Shown piece after piece: positions 1-8,191 of a DNA stretch of 64,000 nucleotides. Each line of letters begins with the position of its first letter. Position 1 is the stretch's first letter. The notes below the pieces were generated by a model. The model was not told the origin of the DNA, ran no database searches, and saw only the letters and a list, made by a program, of their open reading frames with translations. Location of the stretch: the NCBI RefSeq assembly GCF_034651555.1, contig NZ_JAYEEQ010000018.1, forward strand, positions 1-64,000. The letters are read 5' to 3'. The position numbers and the translations under genes are program-made. This DNA comes from Aurantibrevibacter litoralis (GTDB lineage Bacteria; Bacteroidota; Bacteroidia; Flavobacteriales; Flavobacteriaceae).

Positions 1-154
1 CCCGGACCCCCCTCTTTCAACACCATCATAAAACTTATTTTTAAAGATTTATTGTCCTAAGGATGGGGGTAATTATATTCGGTCAGCAAAATTCCCCTTG
101 TCTACTCGATCACTAAACGTTAACAGCCATTTAAAATCGCTGTCTGGTTTACGT

Positions 155-1384
155 TTATTTTGATGCGCTAGCTGTAAACTCGCAAATTTTTACGATGACT
201 TCAATGGCTTTTTGCATGCTTTCTACCGGAATGTATTCGTATTTTCCGTGGAAATGGTGTCCCCCGGCAAAAATGTTGGGGCAGGGAAGTCCCATATAAC
301 TGAGTTGGGAACCATCTGTACCGCCTCGAATAGGTTTTATGATGGGGGTTACACCTACAGCTTCCATGGCTTTCTTCGCAATGGCTATGATGTGCATCAC
401 CGGGGTTATCTTTTCTTTCATGTTGTAGTACTGATCTTCCATTACTATGGTCGTGCTTTTGGGGTGGCTAAGGTTTAACTTCGCTACAAGAGCTAGCAGC
501 CCTTGCTTTCGCTCTTGAAATATAATGGCATCGTGATCTCGGACTATAAGTTCTAGTTGTGCCTCCGATACATCTCCGGAAATATGATGTACGTGATAAA
601 AACCCTCGCGACCCGAGGTCCGCTCAGGAATTTCATTTAGGGGAAGTCCTGCCATAAAGGCGTGGGCAAGCCCTATGGCATTCACCATTTTACCTTTGGC
701 ATAGCCCGGATGCACACTTTTACCGCTAAAAGTAATTTTGGCCTTTGCAGCGTTAAAATTCTCGTATTCCAGTTCGCCAATTTCACTACCATCAACCGTG
801 TAGGCCCAATGGGCACCAAATTTCTCAACATTAAAATGATGCGCACCACGGCCAATTTCTTCATCGGGGGTAAAGCCAATGCGGATGGGGCCATGCTTAA
901 TTTCGGGATGTTTTATGAGATACTCCATAGCCGAAACAATTTCTGCAATACCGGCTTTATCATCGGCACCCAACAGGGTGGTACCGTCTGTGGTAATCAA
1001 GGTTTGCCCTTTGTAACGCAACAAATCGTTAAAGGTAGTGGGCGACAAAACAATGTCTTCCGTTTGATGTAGCACAATATCGGTGCCATCGTAATTGCGA
1101 ATAATCTGCGGGTTTACGTTGGTGGCAGGAAAATCGGGAGCGGTGTCTATATGGGCAATAAATCCGATGGTAGGTACCTCGTAGTCCACATTGGCGGGTA
1201 AGGAAGCCATGATGTAGGCATTGGTATCGATGCTAACGTCTTGCATGCCAATTTGTTCTAATTCGCGTACCAGTAGGTTAGCCAATACCCATTGTTTTTC
1301 TGTACTTGGGGTAGTATCCGAATGAGGATTGCTTTGGGTATCTATAGTAACGTACCGAAGAAAGCGGTCTATGAGTTGTTGCAT
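155..1384 (-). CDS. pepT: Peptidase T (tripeptide aminopeptidase)
   Basis: Cytoplasmic zinc aminopeptidase of family M20B that removes N-terminal residues from tripeptides. From the chosen start it is 409 aa, the normal family length. Metal and catalytic motifs are visible in order: AHIDTAPD (H78, D80), LLGADDKAG (D141), TPDEEIGRG (E175/E176), TVDGSEIGELEYE (D198) and the C-terminal GGHHFHGKYEYIP. The frame stays open 16 codons further upstream, but that extension covers a TAnnTTTG promoter element at 1401-1408, so the ATG at 1384 is preferred. It stands alone, without an operon partner in the window. Family assignment is very secure. Confidence 0.97.
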   Translation of the reverse strand: MQQLIDRFLRYVTIDTQSNPHSDTTPSTEKQWVLANLLVRELEQIGMQDVSIDTNAYIMASLPANVDYEVPTIGFIAHIDTAPDFPATNVNPQIIRNYDGTDIVLHQTEDIVLSPTTFNDLLRYKGQTLITTDGTTLLGADDKAGIAEIVSAMEYLIKHPEIKHGPIRIGFTPDEEIGRGAHHFNVEKFGAHWAYTVDGSEIGELEYENFNAAKAKITFSGKSVHPGYAKGKMVNAIGLAHAFMAGLPLNEIPERTSGREGFYHVHHISGDVSEAQLELIVRDHDAIIFQERKQGLLALVAKLNLSHPKSTTIVMEDQYYNMKEKITPVMHIIAIAKKAMEAVGVTPIIKPIRGGTDGSQLSYMGLPCPNIFAGGHHFHGKYEYIPVESMQKAIEVIVKICEFTASASK

Positions 1385-1757
1385 ATATTTTGGTTTGCCA
1401 CAAAAATACGATAATGATCCTTGGCAAAGCATAGTGTATTCCTAAGCTTTTTGCGTTAGGGATTGCAGTGGAAATCCTTTTTGTTTTTACAAAAAGATTG
1501 CAACGAAAAGCCCGACCCTTGTGGTAACGCTCAGAAAATATATCTTGAAGAAGATCGGACTTTGGTGCGTAATTTTATTGACAGCGCACGAATTGTCCGA
1601 TTTGAACGTTTTTAAAAGGACACATTTTTTTGTATTCTTTTGTGATGAAATGCAGGTTTGTACGTTGCAAAGTGCTTTTTATCGCAATTTTAAAGGAGTT
1701 GGTGTGTGCAAACTTTAAAATAAATACATTGCACTCTCTAAAACAATTACATACGCT
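1385..1757. other. Gene-free stretch between pepT and a secreted protein gene
   Basis: Besides the pepT promoter this holds a perfect 8-bp hairpin with a TTTT loop at 1477-1496 and a weaker one at 1441-1460. Neither is followed by a good U-tract on either strand. Small open frames on both strands lack any family feature and I do not call them. No clear TAnnTTTG was found for the gene at 1758. Confidence 0.5.
1401..1428 (-). promoter_or_regulatory. Putative pepT promoter
   Basis: On the minus strand TTTG (1425-1428) is followed after 16 bp by TATTTTTG (1401-1408), matching the Bacteroidota -33/-7 pattern with a slightly short spacer. It would give a leader of about 10 nt before the ATG at 1384, and it argues against the longer open frame. 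Confidence 0.55.
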
Positions 1758-2171
1758 ATGCAACGCATAAAATGGATACCGCTTATGGCGCTTCAATGTC
1801 TTGTCTATTGTGTTTCTGCACAAGACTGTACCCTAGATTTGGCAGGGACGAAGCTCGACACCTTCATTAAAATTTTTCAATTAAACGACACGCAAACTGC
1901 ACAGGCAGAACAATGGCAGGCCGAGGTGCAACTGCACCTGAATGTGTTAGAAGAAGAGGCTACAACCCTATTGGCCAAACAGCCCCAACACACTCCGGAA
2001 GAATTGACGGCATTGGCTCAAAAATATAGGGCTGTGCAGGATAAAATGATTGGAATATCCGCAAATTATGATGTAAAGCTAGTAAGCGTATTGAATGAGA
2101 AGCAGTACCAACGGTATCTTGATCTGTGCGGGGAGGCGGTACGGCGGCCTTTGGAACGAAACCCTGAATAA
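1758..2171 (+). CDS. Small secreted protein of unknown function
   Basis: 137 aa with a clear Sec signal peptide (basic MQRIK, hydrophobic core to about residue 20, cleavage near VSAQ-D). The mature part is about 115 residues, predicted largely helical and rich in Q, E, A and L, with one cysteine just after the signal peptide and one near the C-terminus. The helical, periplasmic, Gln/Glu-rich character recalls Spy/CpxP-type proteins, but I see no LTxxQ motif and do not assign that family. It ends 87 bp before pyrD, which has its own promoter motif, so co-transcription is not needed. Confidence 0.75.
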   Translation: MQRIKWIPLMALQCLVYCVSAQDCTLDLAGTKLDTFIKIFQLNDTQTAQAEQWQAEVQLHLNVLEEEATTLLAKQPQHTPEELTALAQKYRAVQDKMIGISANYDVKLVSVLNEKQYQRYLDLCGEAVRRPLERNPE

Positions 2172-2230
2172 CTTTAGTTTTGATGTTGATAAATAGCTTC
2201 GCGGAAGCGAAATAAGGACTGGGGAGTTTG

Positions 2231-2238
2231 TATTTTTG
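2231..2238 (+). promoter_or_regulatory. -7 element upstream of pyrD
   Basis: TATTTTTG matches TAnnTTTG and lies 20 bp before the pyrD ATG. No good TTTG was seen at the -33 distance. Confidence 0.4.
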
Positions 2239-2258
2239 CAAAAACGCCGTTTAGCCCC

Positions 2259-3302
2259 ATGTACACGCTATTGATTCGTCCGCTTCTTTTTTTATTTGAT
2301 CCGGAGGTGGTTCACACACTTTCGTTTAAAATTATTGGCTTTTTGTCCAAACTTGGTTTTTCTAGAGTGTTCCGATCGCTTTATGTTGTAGAAGATACAC
2401 GTTTAACACGGGAGCTTTTTGGACTGAAATTTAAAAATCCGGTGGGTTTGGCGGCGGGATTTGACAAAAATGCCTCTTTGTACAACGAGCTTGCCGATTT
2501 TGGTTTTGGTTTTGTAGAAATTGGAACGCTTACCCCAAAACCCCAAGATGGCAATCCCAAAAAAAGACTATTCCGTTTAAAAGCAGATAACGCCATTATT
2601 AACCGAATGGGATTTAATAACAAGGGGGTTTTTGATGCTGTAGAACGCCTAAAAAAAAAGCATAAGGTACTTATTGGCGGTAATATTGGTAAAAATAAGA
2701 ATACGCCCAATGAGGATGCTATTAAAGACTATCTTATCTGTTTTGATGCCTTATTTGCCCATGTAGATTATTTTGTGATTAATGTGAGTTCTCCGAATAC
2801 CCCGGGTTTGCGGGAACTACAAGAAAAGGAACCCCTTACGGCTTTGCTTAAAGAGTTGAAAAAGGAGAATACAAAATGTGCAAGGAAGTCTAACAAGGCA
2901 GAAAAACCTATTTTATTGAAAATAGCACCGGATCTTACAGAGGCACAACTTTTAGACATCATACAAATTATTACCACCACACAGATTGATGGGGTGATTG
3001 CTACCAATACCACCCTGAGCCGAAATGGGCTGTCATCGCCGCTATATATAACGGAAGAAGCTGGCGGTTTAAGTGGGAAGCCTTTGGCGCAACGGAGCAC
3101 AGAGGTTATCCGATTTTTGGCCGAAAAAAGCCAGAAAGCCTTTCCTATCATTGGGGTAGGAGGCATCCATAGTCCGGAAGATGCATTGGAAAAACTGGAA
3201 GCCGGTGCCGATCTTGTGCAGCTTTGGACTGGATTTGTTTACGAAGGTCCGGCTTTGGTAAAAAAGATTAATAGGGCTATACTTGCTTCCATGGAAACTT
3301 AA
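2259..3302 (+). CDS. pyrD: Dihydroorotate dehydrogenase (quinone), class 2
   Basis: Oxidises dihydroorotate to orotate in pyrimidine synthesis, passing electrons through FMN to membrane quinone. At 347 aa it has the class 2 length. The N-terminal helices (LFDPEVVHTLSFKIIGFL) are the membrane-associating segment specific to class 2. FMN and substrate motifs follow: NPVGLAAGFDKNA (60-72), GTLTPKPQDGNP, NRMGFNN, then NVSSPNTPGLR (175-185), where S178 takes the place of the catalytic serine, then ATNTT, GGLSGKPL, IGVGGI and LVQLWTGFVYEGP. Family assignment is secure. Confidence 0.97.
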   Translation: MYTLLIRPLLFLFDPEVVHTLSFKIIGFLSKLGFSRVFRSLYVVEDTRLTRELFGLKFKNPVGLAAGFDKNASLYNELADFGFGFVEIGTLTPKPQDGNPKKRLFRLKADNAIINRMGFNNKGVFDAVERLKKKHKVLIGGNIGKNKNTPNEDAIKDYLICFDALFAHVDYFVINVSSPNTPGLRELQEKEPLTALLKELKKENTKCARKSNKAEKPILLKIAPDLTEAQLLDIIQIITTTQIDGVIATNTTLSRNGLSSPLYITEEAGGLSGKPLAQRSTEVIRFLAEKSQKAFPIIGVGGIHSPEDALEKLEAGADLVQLWTGFVYEGPALVKKINRAILASMET

Positions 3303-3341
3303 AAGACCCCGGAATAGCCGCTGCGAAACAACAAAAAATTT

Positions 3342-3393
3342 AAAAGGCAAAGACGCTTATGCTGTCAAAATTTAGAATGGTTCTTTGTCTTTT
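3342..3393. terminator. Possible terminator between convergent genes
   Basis: An 11-bp inverted repeat (AAAAGGCAAAG / CTTTGTCTTTT, one G-T pair) with a 30-nt loop lies between the convergent pyrD and Dabb genes. The loop is long for an intrinsic terminator. Confidence 0.35.
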
Positions 3394-3412
3394 ATAGGTT
3401 GAAAGGGCTGAT

Positions 3413-3829
3413 TTATTTCGTCCAATAATCGACAACCAAAACATCATCTAGATGTGGTCCCAAAAGAGCGCCAAATGCCTTATGATCTGGATGCGGAAGG
3501 TATATAGCCCTATCTTCCTCGCTGTTGAACGTAAGGAAAAAACAATGGGTAAACCCTTTTTCTAAACCTTCCGGGCTATTGTTAAGACCCCATTCGTAAG
3601 ATTTTATTTGCGGTATTTTAGATGGTAATTGGGAAAAGGCGGTTAGGATTTTGGTTAAATTTTCTTCGGAAGTGCCTTCTTTAAATTTAAAAAGTACTAC
3701 ATGGCGCAGTACACTATCTTGTTTTTTCATCATTTCTGCGACACTATAGGTTGGCTCGTTGTTAATTGCGTGGCTGCTAAAGCTGTATAACGTGCAGGTT
3801 AGCAGCAGTACTGCGGTAAGAATTCTCAT
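3413..3829 (-). CDS. Secreted Dabb-domain (stress-responsive A/B barrel) protein
   Basis: 138 aa. Signal peptide at residues 1-21 (MRILTAVLLL core, SSHA cleavage region), then a Dabb domain from about residue 40 to the end: RHVVLFKFKEGT, the long helix EENLTKILTAFSQL, the SYEWGLNNSPEGL turn, and THCFFLTF with HPDHKAFGALLGPHLDDVLVVDY. The fold forms ferredoxin-like dimers. In Bacteroidota secreted versions are common and their substrate is unknown. It converges on pyrD and is separate from the neighbouring LysE gene, which is divergent. Confidence 0.85.
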   Translation of the reverse strand: MRILTAVLLLTCTLYSFSSHAINNEPTYSVAEMMKKQDSVLRHVVLFKFKEGTSEENLTKILTAFSQLPSKIPQIKSYEWGLNNSPEGLEKGFTHCFFLTFNSEEDRAIYLPHPDHKAFGALLGPHLDDVLVVDYWTK

Positions 3830-3912
3830 TGATTTTTAAATTTTAGGCAAGATATAAAAAAAGTGCGATACTGCGGTTTAATTTGTAAATTCCCGACTTT
3901 ATTGCGAAACCG

Positions 3913-4539
3913 TTGAATTACGATATTTTATACACTTTTGTTTTGGCGACGGCCGCTATGGCGATTGCGCCCGGGCCGGATAATATTTATGTGTTTTCGC
4001 AAAGTATAAGCCATGGTAAAAAATACGGATTGGCTACTACGGCCGGTCTCTTGTCGGGTTGTTTGGTGCACACTACCTTATTGGCTTTTGGGGTTTCTGC
4101 CGCGCTAAAAGCGAATGAACATGTGTTTTTTGGGATCAAGGTATTTGGGGCAATGTATTTGTTTTACTTGGCTTTTCAGGTATTACGAAGTGAGAATACC
4201 ACAGGGCTTCCTACGGAAAAGACGGCTAAAGGCAGTTTGATATCGCTGTTTAAACAGGGATTTATCATGAATGTGTTAAACCCTAAAGTAACCATTTTTT
4301 TTCTGGCATTTTTCCCGGGATTTTTGTTTAGCGACTCGTGGAGTACAATAGCTCAATTTTATACCTTAGGATTTCTTTTTATCGGGGTCTCATTTTTTAT
4401 TTTTGGTGGTATTGCCGTACTTTCGGGGACTATTGCAGCGCGGTTTTCAGAAAACCAAGCGGTAGGAAACTATCTCAAGTGGTTTCAAATCATCGTCTTT
4501 GTGAGTATTGGATTATTTCTAATCCTGTCGGATAAGTAA
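3913..4539 (+). CDS. LysE/RhtB-family amino-acid exporter
   Basis: 208-aa inner-membrane protein with about six membrane segments. It has the family N-terminal signature AIAPGPDNIYVFSQSISHGKKYGL and the internal NVLNPKVTIFFLAFFPGF that marks the second half of LysE/RhtB carriers. Members export lysine, arginine, threonine, homoserine or other metabolites; the substrate cannot be told from sequence. The start is TTG at 3913, since no ATG lies at a suitable N-terminal position. HMG-CoA lyase follows after 34 bp and may be co-transcribed. Confidence 0.88.
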   Translation: MNYDILYTFVLATAAMAIAPGPDNIYVFSQSISHGKKYGLATTAGLLSGCLVHTTLLAFGVSAALKANEHVFFGIKVFGAMYLFYLAFQVLRSENTTGLPTEKTAKGSLISLFKQGFIMNVLNPKVTIFFLAFFPGFLFSDSWSTIAQFYTLGFLFIGVSFFIFGGIAVLSGTIAARFSENQAVGNYLKWFQIIVFVSIGLFLILSDK

Positions 4540-4573
4540 GTGGTAATTTTGGCTGTAATGGAAATTCGGTATA

Positions 4574-5440
4574 ATGGCTACAAAGGTTAAAATAATAGAA
4601 TGTCCGCGAGATGCCATGCAAGGTATTAAGAGGTTTGTGCCCACCCAACAAAAGATTTTGTATGTACAGTCGCTATTAGGATGCGGATTTGATACTGTCG
4701 ATTTTGGTAGTTTTGTATCGCCCAAAGCCATACCGCAAATGGTAGATACGGCTGCCGTTTTAGAAGGACTCGATGTAAGCAAAACGCAGAGTAAACTGTT
4801 GGCTATTGTGGCTAACATCCGTGGTGCAGAAGAGGCGGTTCGTTTTCCTCAAATACGGTATTTGGGGTATCCATTTTCTATTTCAGAAAATTTTCAGATG
4901 CGGAATACCCATAGAACCATTGACGAGTCCGTAGCTACACTTCAAGAAATTTTAAATGTGGCAGATAGGCAGGGAAAAGAAGTGGTAACCTACATTTCTA
5001 TGGGCTTTGGAAATCCGTATGGCGATCCGTGGAATGTAGATATTGTAGGGGAATGGACTCAAAAATTATCGGGGATGGGCGTGCAGATACTGTCCCTTTC
5101 CGATACCGTAGGCGCATCGACCTCGGAAACTATAACCTATCTTTTTTCTCATCTTATCCCTCTATACCCGCAAATTGAATTTGGGGCGCACCTACACACC
5201 ACTCCAGCTACGTGGCACGAAAAAATAAACGCTGCTTATAGGGCCGGATGCCGAAGATTTGATGGTGCTATCCAAGGATTTGGCGGCTGTCCTATGGCCA
5301 AAGATGAATTAACCGGCAATATGCCCACCGAAAAGATGCTCTCTTATTTTACGGAACAGAAAGTGAAAACAGGGGTTAACTGGTTGGCTTTTGAGGCAGC
5401 TTATAACAAAGCGTCATATCTTTTTGGATCCTACCATTAA
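4574..5440 (+). CDS. Hydroxymethylglutaryl-CoA lyase
   Basis: 288 aa, family HMGL-like TIM barrel. It cleaves HMG-CoA to acetyl-CoA and acetoacetate, the last step of leucine breakdown. Visible features are GCGFDTVDFGSFVSPKAIPQM near the substrate site, the barrel strand YISMGFGNPYGDPWN, LSDTVGAS, the metal-ligand region GAHLHTTPATW, and the C-terminal loop GFGGCPMAKDELTGNMPTE, whose GGCP cysteine is the family's catalytic residue. Other leucine pathway genes are not in the window, so the role is inferred from the family. It may share a transcript with the LysE gene. Confidence 0.93.
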   Translation: MATKVKIIECPRDAMQGIKRFVPTQQKILYVQSLLGCGFDTVDFGSFVSPKAIPQMVDTAAVLEGLDVSKTQSKLLAIVANIRGAEEAVRFPQIRYLGYPFSISENFQMRNTHRTIDESVATLQEILNVADRQGKEVVTYISMGFGNPYGDPWNVDIVGEWTQKLSGMGVQILSLSDTVGASTSETITYLFSHLIPLYPQIEFGAHLHTTPATWHEKINAAYRAGCRRFDGAIQGFGGCPMAKDELTGNMPTEKMLSYFTEQKVKTGVNWLAFEAAYNKASYLFGSYH

Positions 5441-5486
5441 GAGCGGGATTATTGAAAAGTTGTAACGCCTAGGAGTTTCTACTTCA

Positions 5487-7712
5487 TTAAAAATGCAAGT
5501 TAAAACCGCCATACACTCCAAAGGGATGTCCTGGCCGTAACCCCGCAGGTACCCTTGCTGCTGCATAGGTTTCATCTAAGAGGTTGATTATATTTCCGGT
5601 AAAGCTTAAATACGGAGTGGCGTGGTATTTTGCGGAAAAATCTACCACCACAAAGGAATCTAGCCTTTCATTTTCCGGGATGGAACCACTACCTGCAAGG
5701 GTTCGAAGTGTATCTTGATATCTTGCACTTAAGGCGAGTTCAAATTTTTTGTGTTCCAAAGCGATCGTTCCGTTCATTTGGTGCTTGGCAATATAGGGCA
5801 GTTCGTCGCCTGCGGTGACATCACCCCAAAGTCCGGCCGAACTACTGAAACTGTTTAAAAATTCAGTATCGGTGTACGTATAGGCCAAGGTTATGGGTAA
5901 CGCAAAGCCATTAGTTTGATGGTGCATAAGATTGTAATTAAGCAGTACTTCCAAACCTTTAATTTTTACCTCACCTGCATTAAATTGATCTAAGGTACTC
6001 TCCCCACCTGAGGAGGCAAAATCGTTTCCGAGCAAATTAGAATAGTCATTATAAAACGCAATAAGTTCCCCGGATAAACCACCTGTACTAATGCGCGTAC
6101 CCAATTCGTAGTTTACACTTTTTTCTGCTTCTTGATCCGGGGTGTTGCTTGGGGGAGCAAAACCCTTGTGCACGCCACCAAATAGTGAAATCTTGTTGTT
6201 AAGGTTGTAATTGAACCCTATGCCCGGAATAAATACATCAATTTTATTTTCTCTGTTGCTAACATTAGCACCAGATCTGCTATTGTCGTTAGTACCAAAA
6301 TCGGTTCTGGTAAGTTCAATAGTTTCATAGCGTATTCCCGGGATAATGGTCAGGTCGTTAAATTTTATTTTGTAAAGTGCATGAGCGGCAAAGGCGGTAG
6401 CATCATCTAAACGGTTGGCCGAGGTTCCTGGCTTTCCGGCGGTGTTTAATTGCATAATACCATTGGTTATTCCGTAGAAATCGCGCCATTGAAAACGGTC
6501 TTCTTGGTCATAGTGGTATCGTAAACTTACTTCAATGTCGTGAAAAACGGTATCACCCCAATGGTAATCAAGCTTGGTTTGTATGCCTTTAGATACATAA
6601 CTTCTATTGTTTTGCGTATAGCGCAATACATTCCCAGCGGCGTCAACATCCCCACGAAGAATAGCCAGTTGGTCTGCAAATTGCAGGGGATTGTTAAGAA
6701 TGTCGGTTATACCGGTGGTACTTCCATTTGCAACTACATCACTTAAACGCGCCCAGTTTCTGTTAAATCCGTTGTAATACCCTGTCGTAGTGATCCTGAA
6801 AAAATCATTAAATTCCAGCGTATGGGTTGCTGTGAATTGGATATGATCTGTTGTTAGTTTATCTTTTTGTGATGCTGCGTAGCGTCGGAAAGGGGTGGCA
6901 TCAAAATCGTCTTGCGTAAGACCTAAATAGGTTTCATCGCCATCTTCTTCTGCGTATTGAAATTTTAGATCTATGGCTTGTTTAATTTGGGCTTCAGGCT
7001 TGGTTGAAAGACGAAATTTAGCAACGACATCATTTTTATTAAAACCGGTATTTCCGCCATTGTCTAAGTCCTTAAATCCATCGGAGCGATAATTCAAGTA
7101 TTCCACAAAATAGCCGATGTTTGTTTTGCTTTCGCCAAGATGTGCATGAAGGTTGCTGCTGTTAAAAGTACCGTAATTGGCACTAAGTCCACCTGTAAAC
7201 GTATCGGGGATTCTTCCGGAGATCAGGTTTATGGCTCCTCCGGTGGTGTACGGACCGTACTGAATTTGGCTACTTCCTTTAAGAACTTCTACGGCATGCA
7301 TCCTTCCCACATTCGGAAAATAATAGGCCGCGGGCGCACTGTAGGGCGCCGGAGCAATTAAGACACCATCTTCCATAACAGTAATTTTGGAACTGCGCTC
7401 CGGAGAGGTTCCTCGCAAACTAATGTTGGGTCGCAACCCAAAACCGTCTTCTTCATAGACGTTCACCCCGGGAACTGCGCGCAACACCCTGTTAATATCG
7501 GTATATCCAAATTGCTTTAGTTCTTCCGGTGAAACATAGTAGGCCGCACCAGTTCTGTTTTTGGCTTGAAATTTACTTCCAAAAAGCAAATCTGCCGAGA
7601 TGACTGCTTCTTTTAAAGTAATTACACTATCTTGAGATTGGGAATTGTAATCTTGGGCTTGTACAAAAGGAATGCTTAACAATCCACATAATCCGGCTAA
7701 CGAATACTTCAT
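5487..7712 (-). CDS. TonB-dependent outer-membrane receptor, FecA/siderophore type
   Basis: 741 aa. Signal peptide 1-19 (MKYSLAGLCGLLS to VQAQ), TonB plug about 35-165 (PEELKQFGYTDINRVLRAVPG, LRPNISLRGTSPERSSKITVMEDG, EVLKGSSQIQYGPYTTGGAINLIS), then a 22-strand barrel ending in an aromatic residue (GGFNLHF). There is no CarboxypepD_reg domain in front, unlike SusC. The barrel resembles FecA-type receptors (DETYLGLTQDDF, PFRRYAASQKD), so a ferric chelate is the likeliest ligand, but no siderophore genes are nearby. It is a single gene with a good promoter. Confidence 0.9.
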   Translation of the reverse strand: MKYSLAGLCGLLSIPFVQAQDYNSQSQDSVITLKEAVISADLLFGSKFQAKNRTGAAYYVSPEELKQFGYTDINRVLRAVPGVNVYEEDGFGLRPNISLRGTSPERSSKITVMEDGVLIAPAPYSAPAAYYFPNVGRMHAVEVLKGSSQIQYGPYTTGGAINLISGRIPDTFTGGLSANYGTFNSSNLHAHLGESKTNIGYFVEYLNYRSDGFKDLDNGGNTGFNKNDVVAKFRLSTKPEAQIKQAIDLKFQYAEEDGDETYLGLTQDDFDATPFRRYAASQKDKLTTDHIQFTATHTLEFNDFFRITTTGYYNGFNRNWARLSDVVANGSTTGITDILNNPLQFADQLAILRGDVDAAGNVLRYTQNNRSYVSKGIQTKLDYHWGDTVFHDIEVSLRYHYDQEDRFQWRDFYGITNGIMQLNTAGKPGTSANRLDDATAFAAHALYKIKFNDLTIIPGIRYETIELTRTDFGTNDNSRSGANVSNRENKIDVFIPGIGFNYNLNNKISLFGGVHKGFAPPSNTPDQEAEKSVNYELGTRISTGGLSGELIAFYNDYSNLLGNDFASSGGESTLDQFNAGEVKIKGLEVLLNYNLMHHQTNGFALPITLAYTYTDTEFLNSFSSSAGLWGDVTAGDELPYIAKHQMNGTIALEHKKFELALSARYQDTLRTLAGSGSIPENERLDSFVVVDFSAKYHATPYLSFTGNIINLLDETYAAARVPAGLRPGHPFGVYGGFNLHF

Positions 7713-7742
7713 TCTTATTTAGATTTATTAAAAATAATGACG

Positions 7743-7774
7743 CAAATGTAGTATATAAAATAGACCGAAACAAA
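7743..7774 (-). promoter_or_regulatory. Promoter of the TonB receptor gene
   Basis: TTTG (7771-7774), 20-bp spacer, TACATTTG (7743-7750) on the minus strand is a near-ideal Bacteroidota promoter. Transcription would begin about 24 nt before the ATG at 7712. I saw no clear Fur-like palindrome over it. Confidence 0.7.
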
Positions 7775-8054
7775 GTTTATTTAGAATTAATAAAAATAAT
7801 TTTACACCTTTTTAGAGTGAAGATTGTATGCTCTTTGAACGTCTTTGTAAAAGAATTTGATTTTCAAGGATGTAGCAATTAAATGCACAGGTCGGGTACT
7901 TTTAAGACTTGTTTGAAAAAGTGAAGTGGACGCATTTTTACTGAGAGCCAAGCCCTAATTTCAGTATCCCAAATGCCCCTAAATAGGAAGTAATACCGAT
8001 TTTAAGAGTGACAAGAGTGGATGGTTCTTTTGAGGGATGCATTTGTTTAACGTA

Positions 8055-8105
8055 AAGAATTCCCCTAGGTTTCCGTGTCCACCGCTCTTTTGGAGCGGTT
8101 GAAAC
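8055..8105 (+). repeat. Degenerate fragment of the 217-bp dispersed element
   Basis: A 19-nt hairpin segment at 8081-8099 (ACCGCTC...GAGCGGT) differs at one base from the second hairpin of the full copy at 34204. It is preceded by AATTCCCC and GGTTTCC in the same order as in the full copies. The first hairpin and everything after about 50 bp are missing. Confidence 0.6.
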
Positions 8106-8134
8106 AGCTATTGGCAATTTCAAGAAACTCTTTA

Positions 8135-8168
8135 TTTGAAGAATTCCCATATAAAAGTAGTACATTTG
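8135..8168 (+). promoter_or_regulatory. guaB promoter
   Basis: TTTG (8135-8138), 22-bp spacer, TACATTTG (8161-8168), about 23 bp before the guaB ATG. No purine-box palindrome was recognised. Confidence 0.65.
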
Positions 8169-8191
8169 CATGCAATTAAACTTTAATTGCC

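Larger units (their letters stand above)
7713..8191. other. Divergent intergenic region before guaB
   Basis: It contains the TonB receptor promoter at one end, the guaB promoter at the other, and a degenerate fragment of the dispersed 217-bp element at about 8055-8105. The weak minus-strand open frame at 7938-8171 overlaps that fragment and the guaB promoter and is not called a gene. Confidence 0.6.

Noticed and set aside
1..154. Possible gene at the left edge
   Set aside because: No frame with recognisable content; only the region downstream of pepT is visible.
1477..1496. Perfect 8-bp hairpin with a T loop as a terminator for pepT or the next gene
   Set aside because: It lies upstream of both genes and has no U-tract on either strand.
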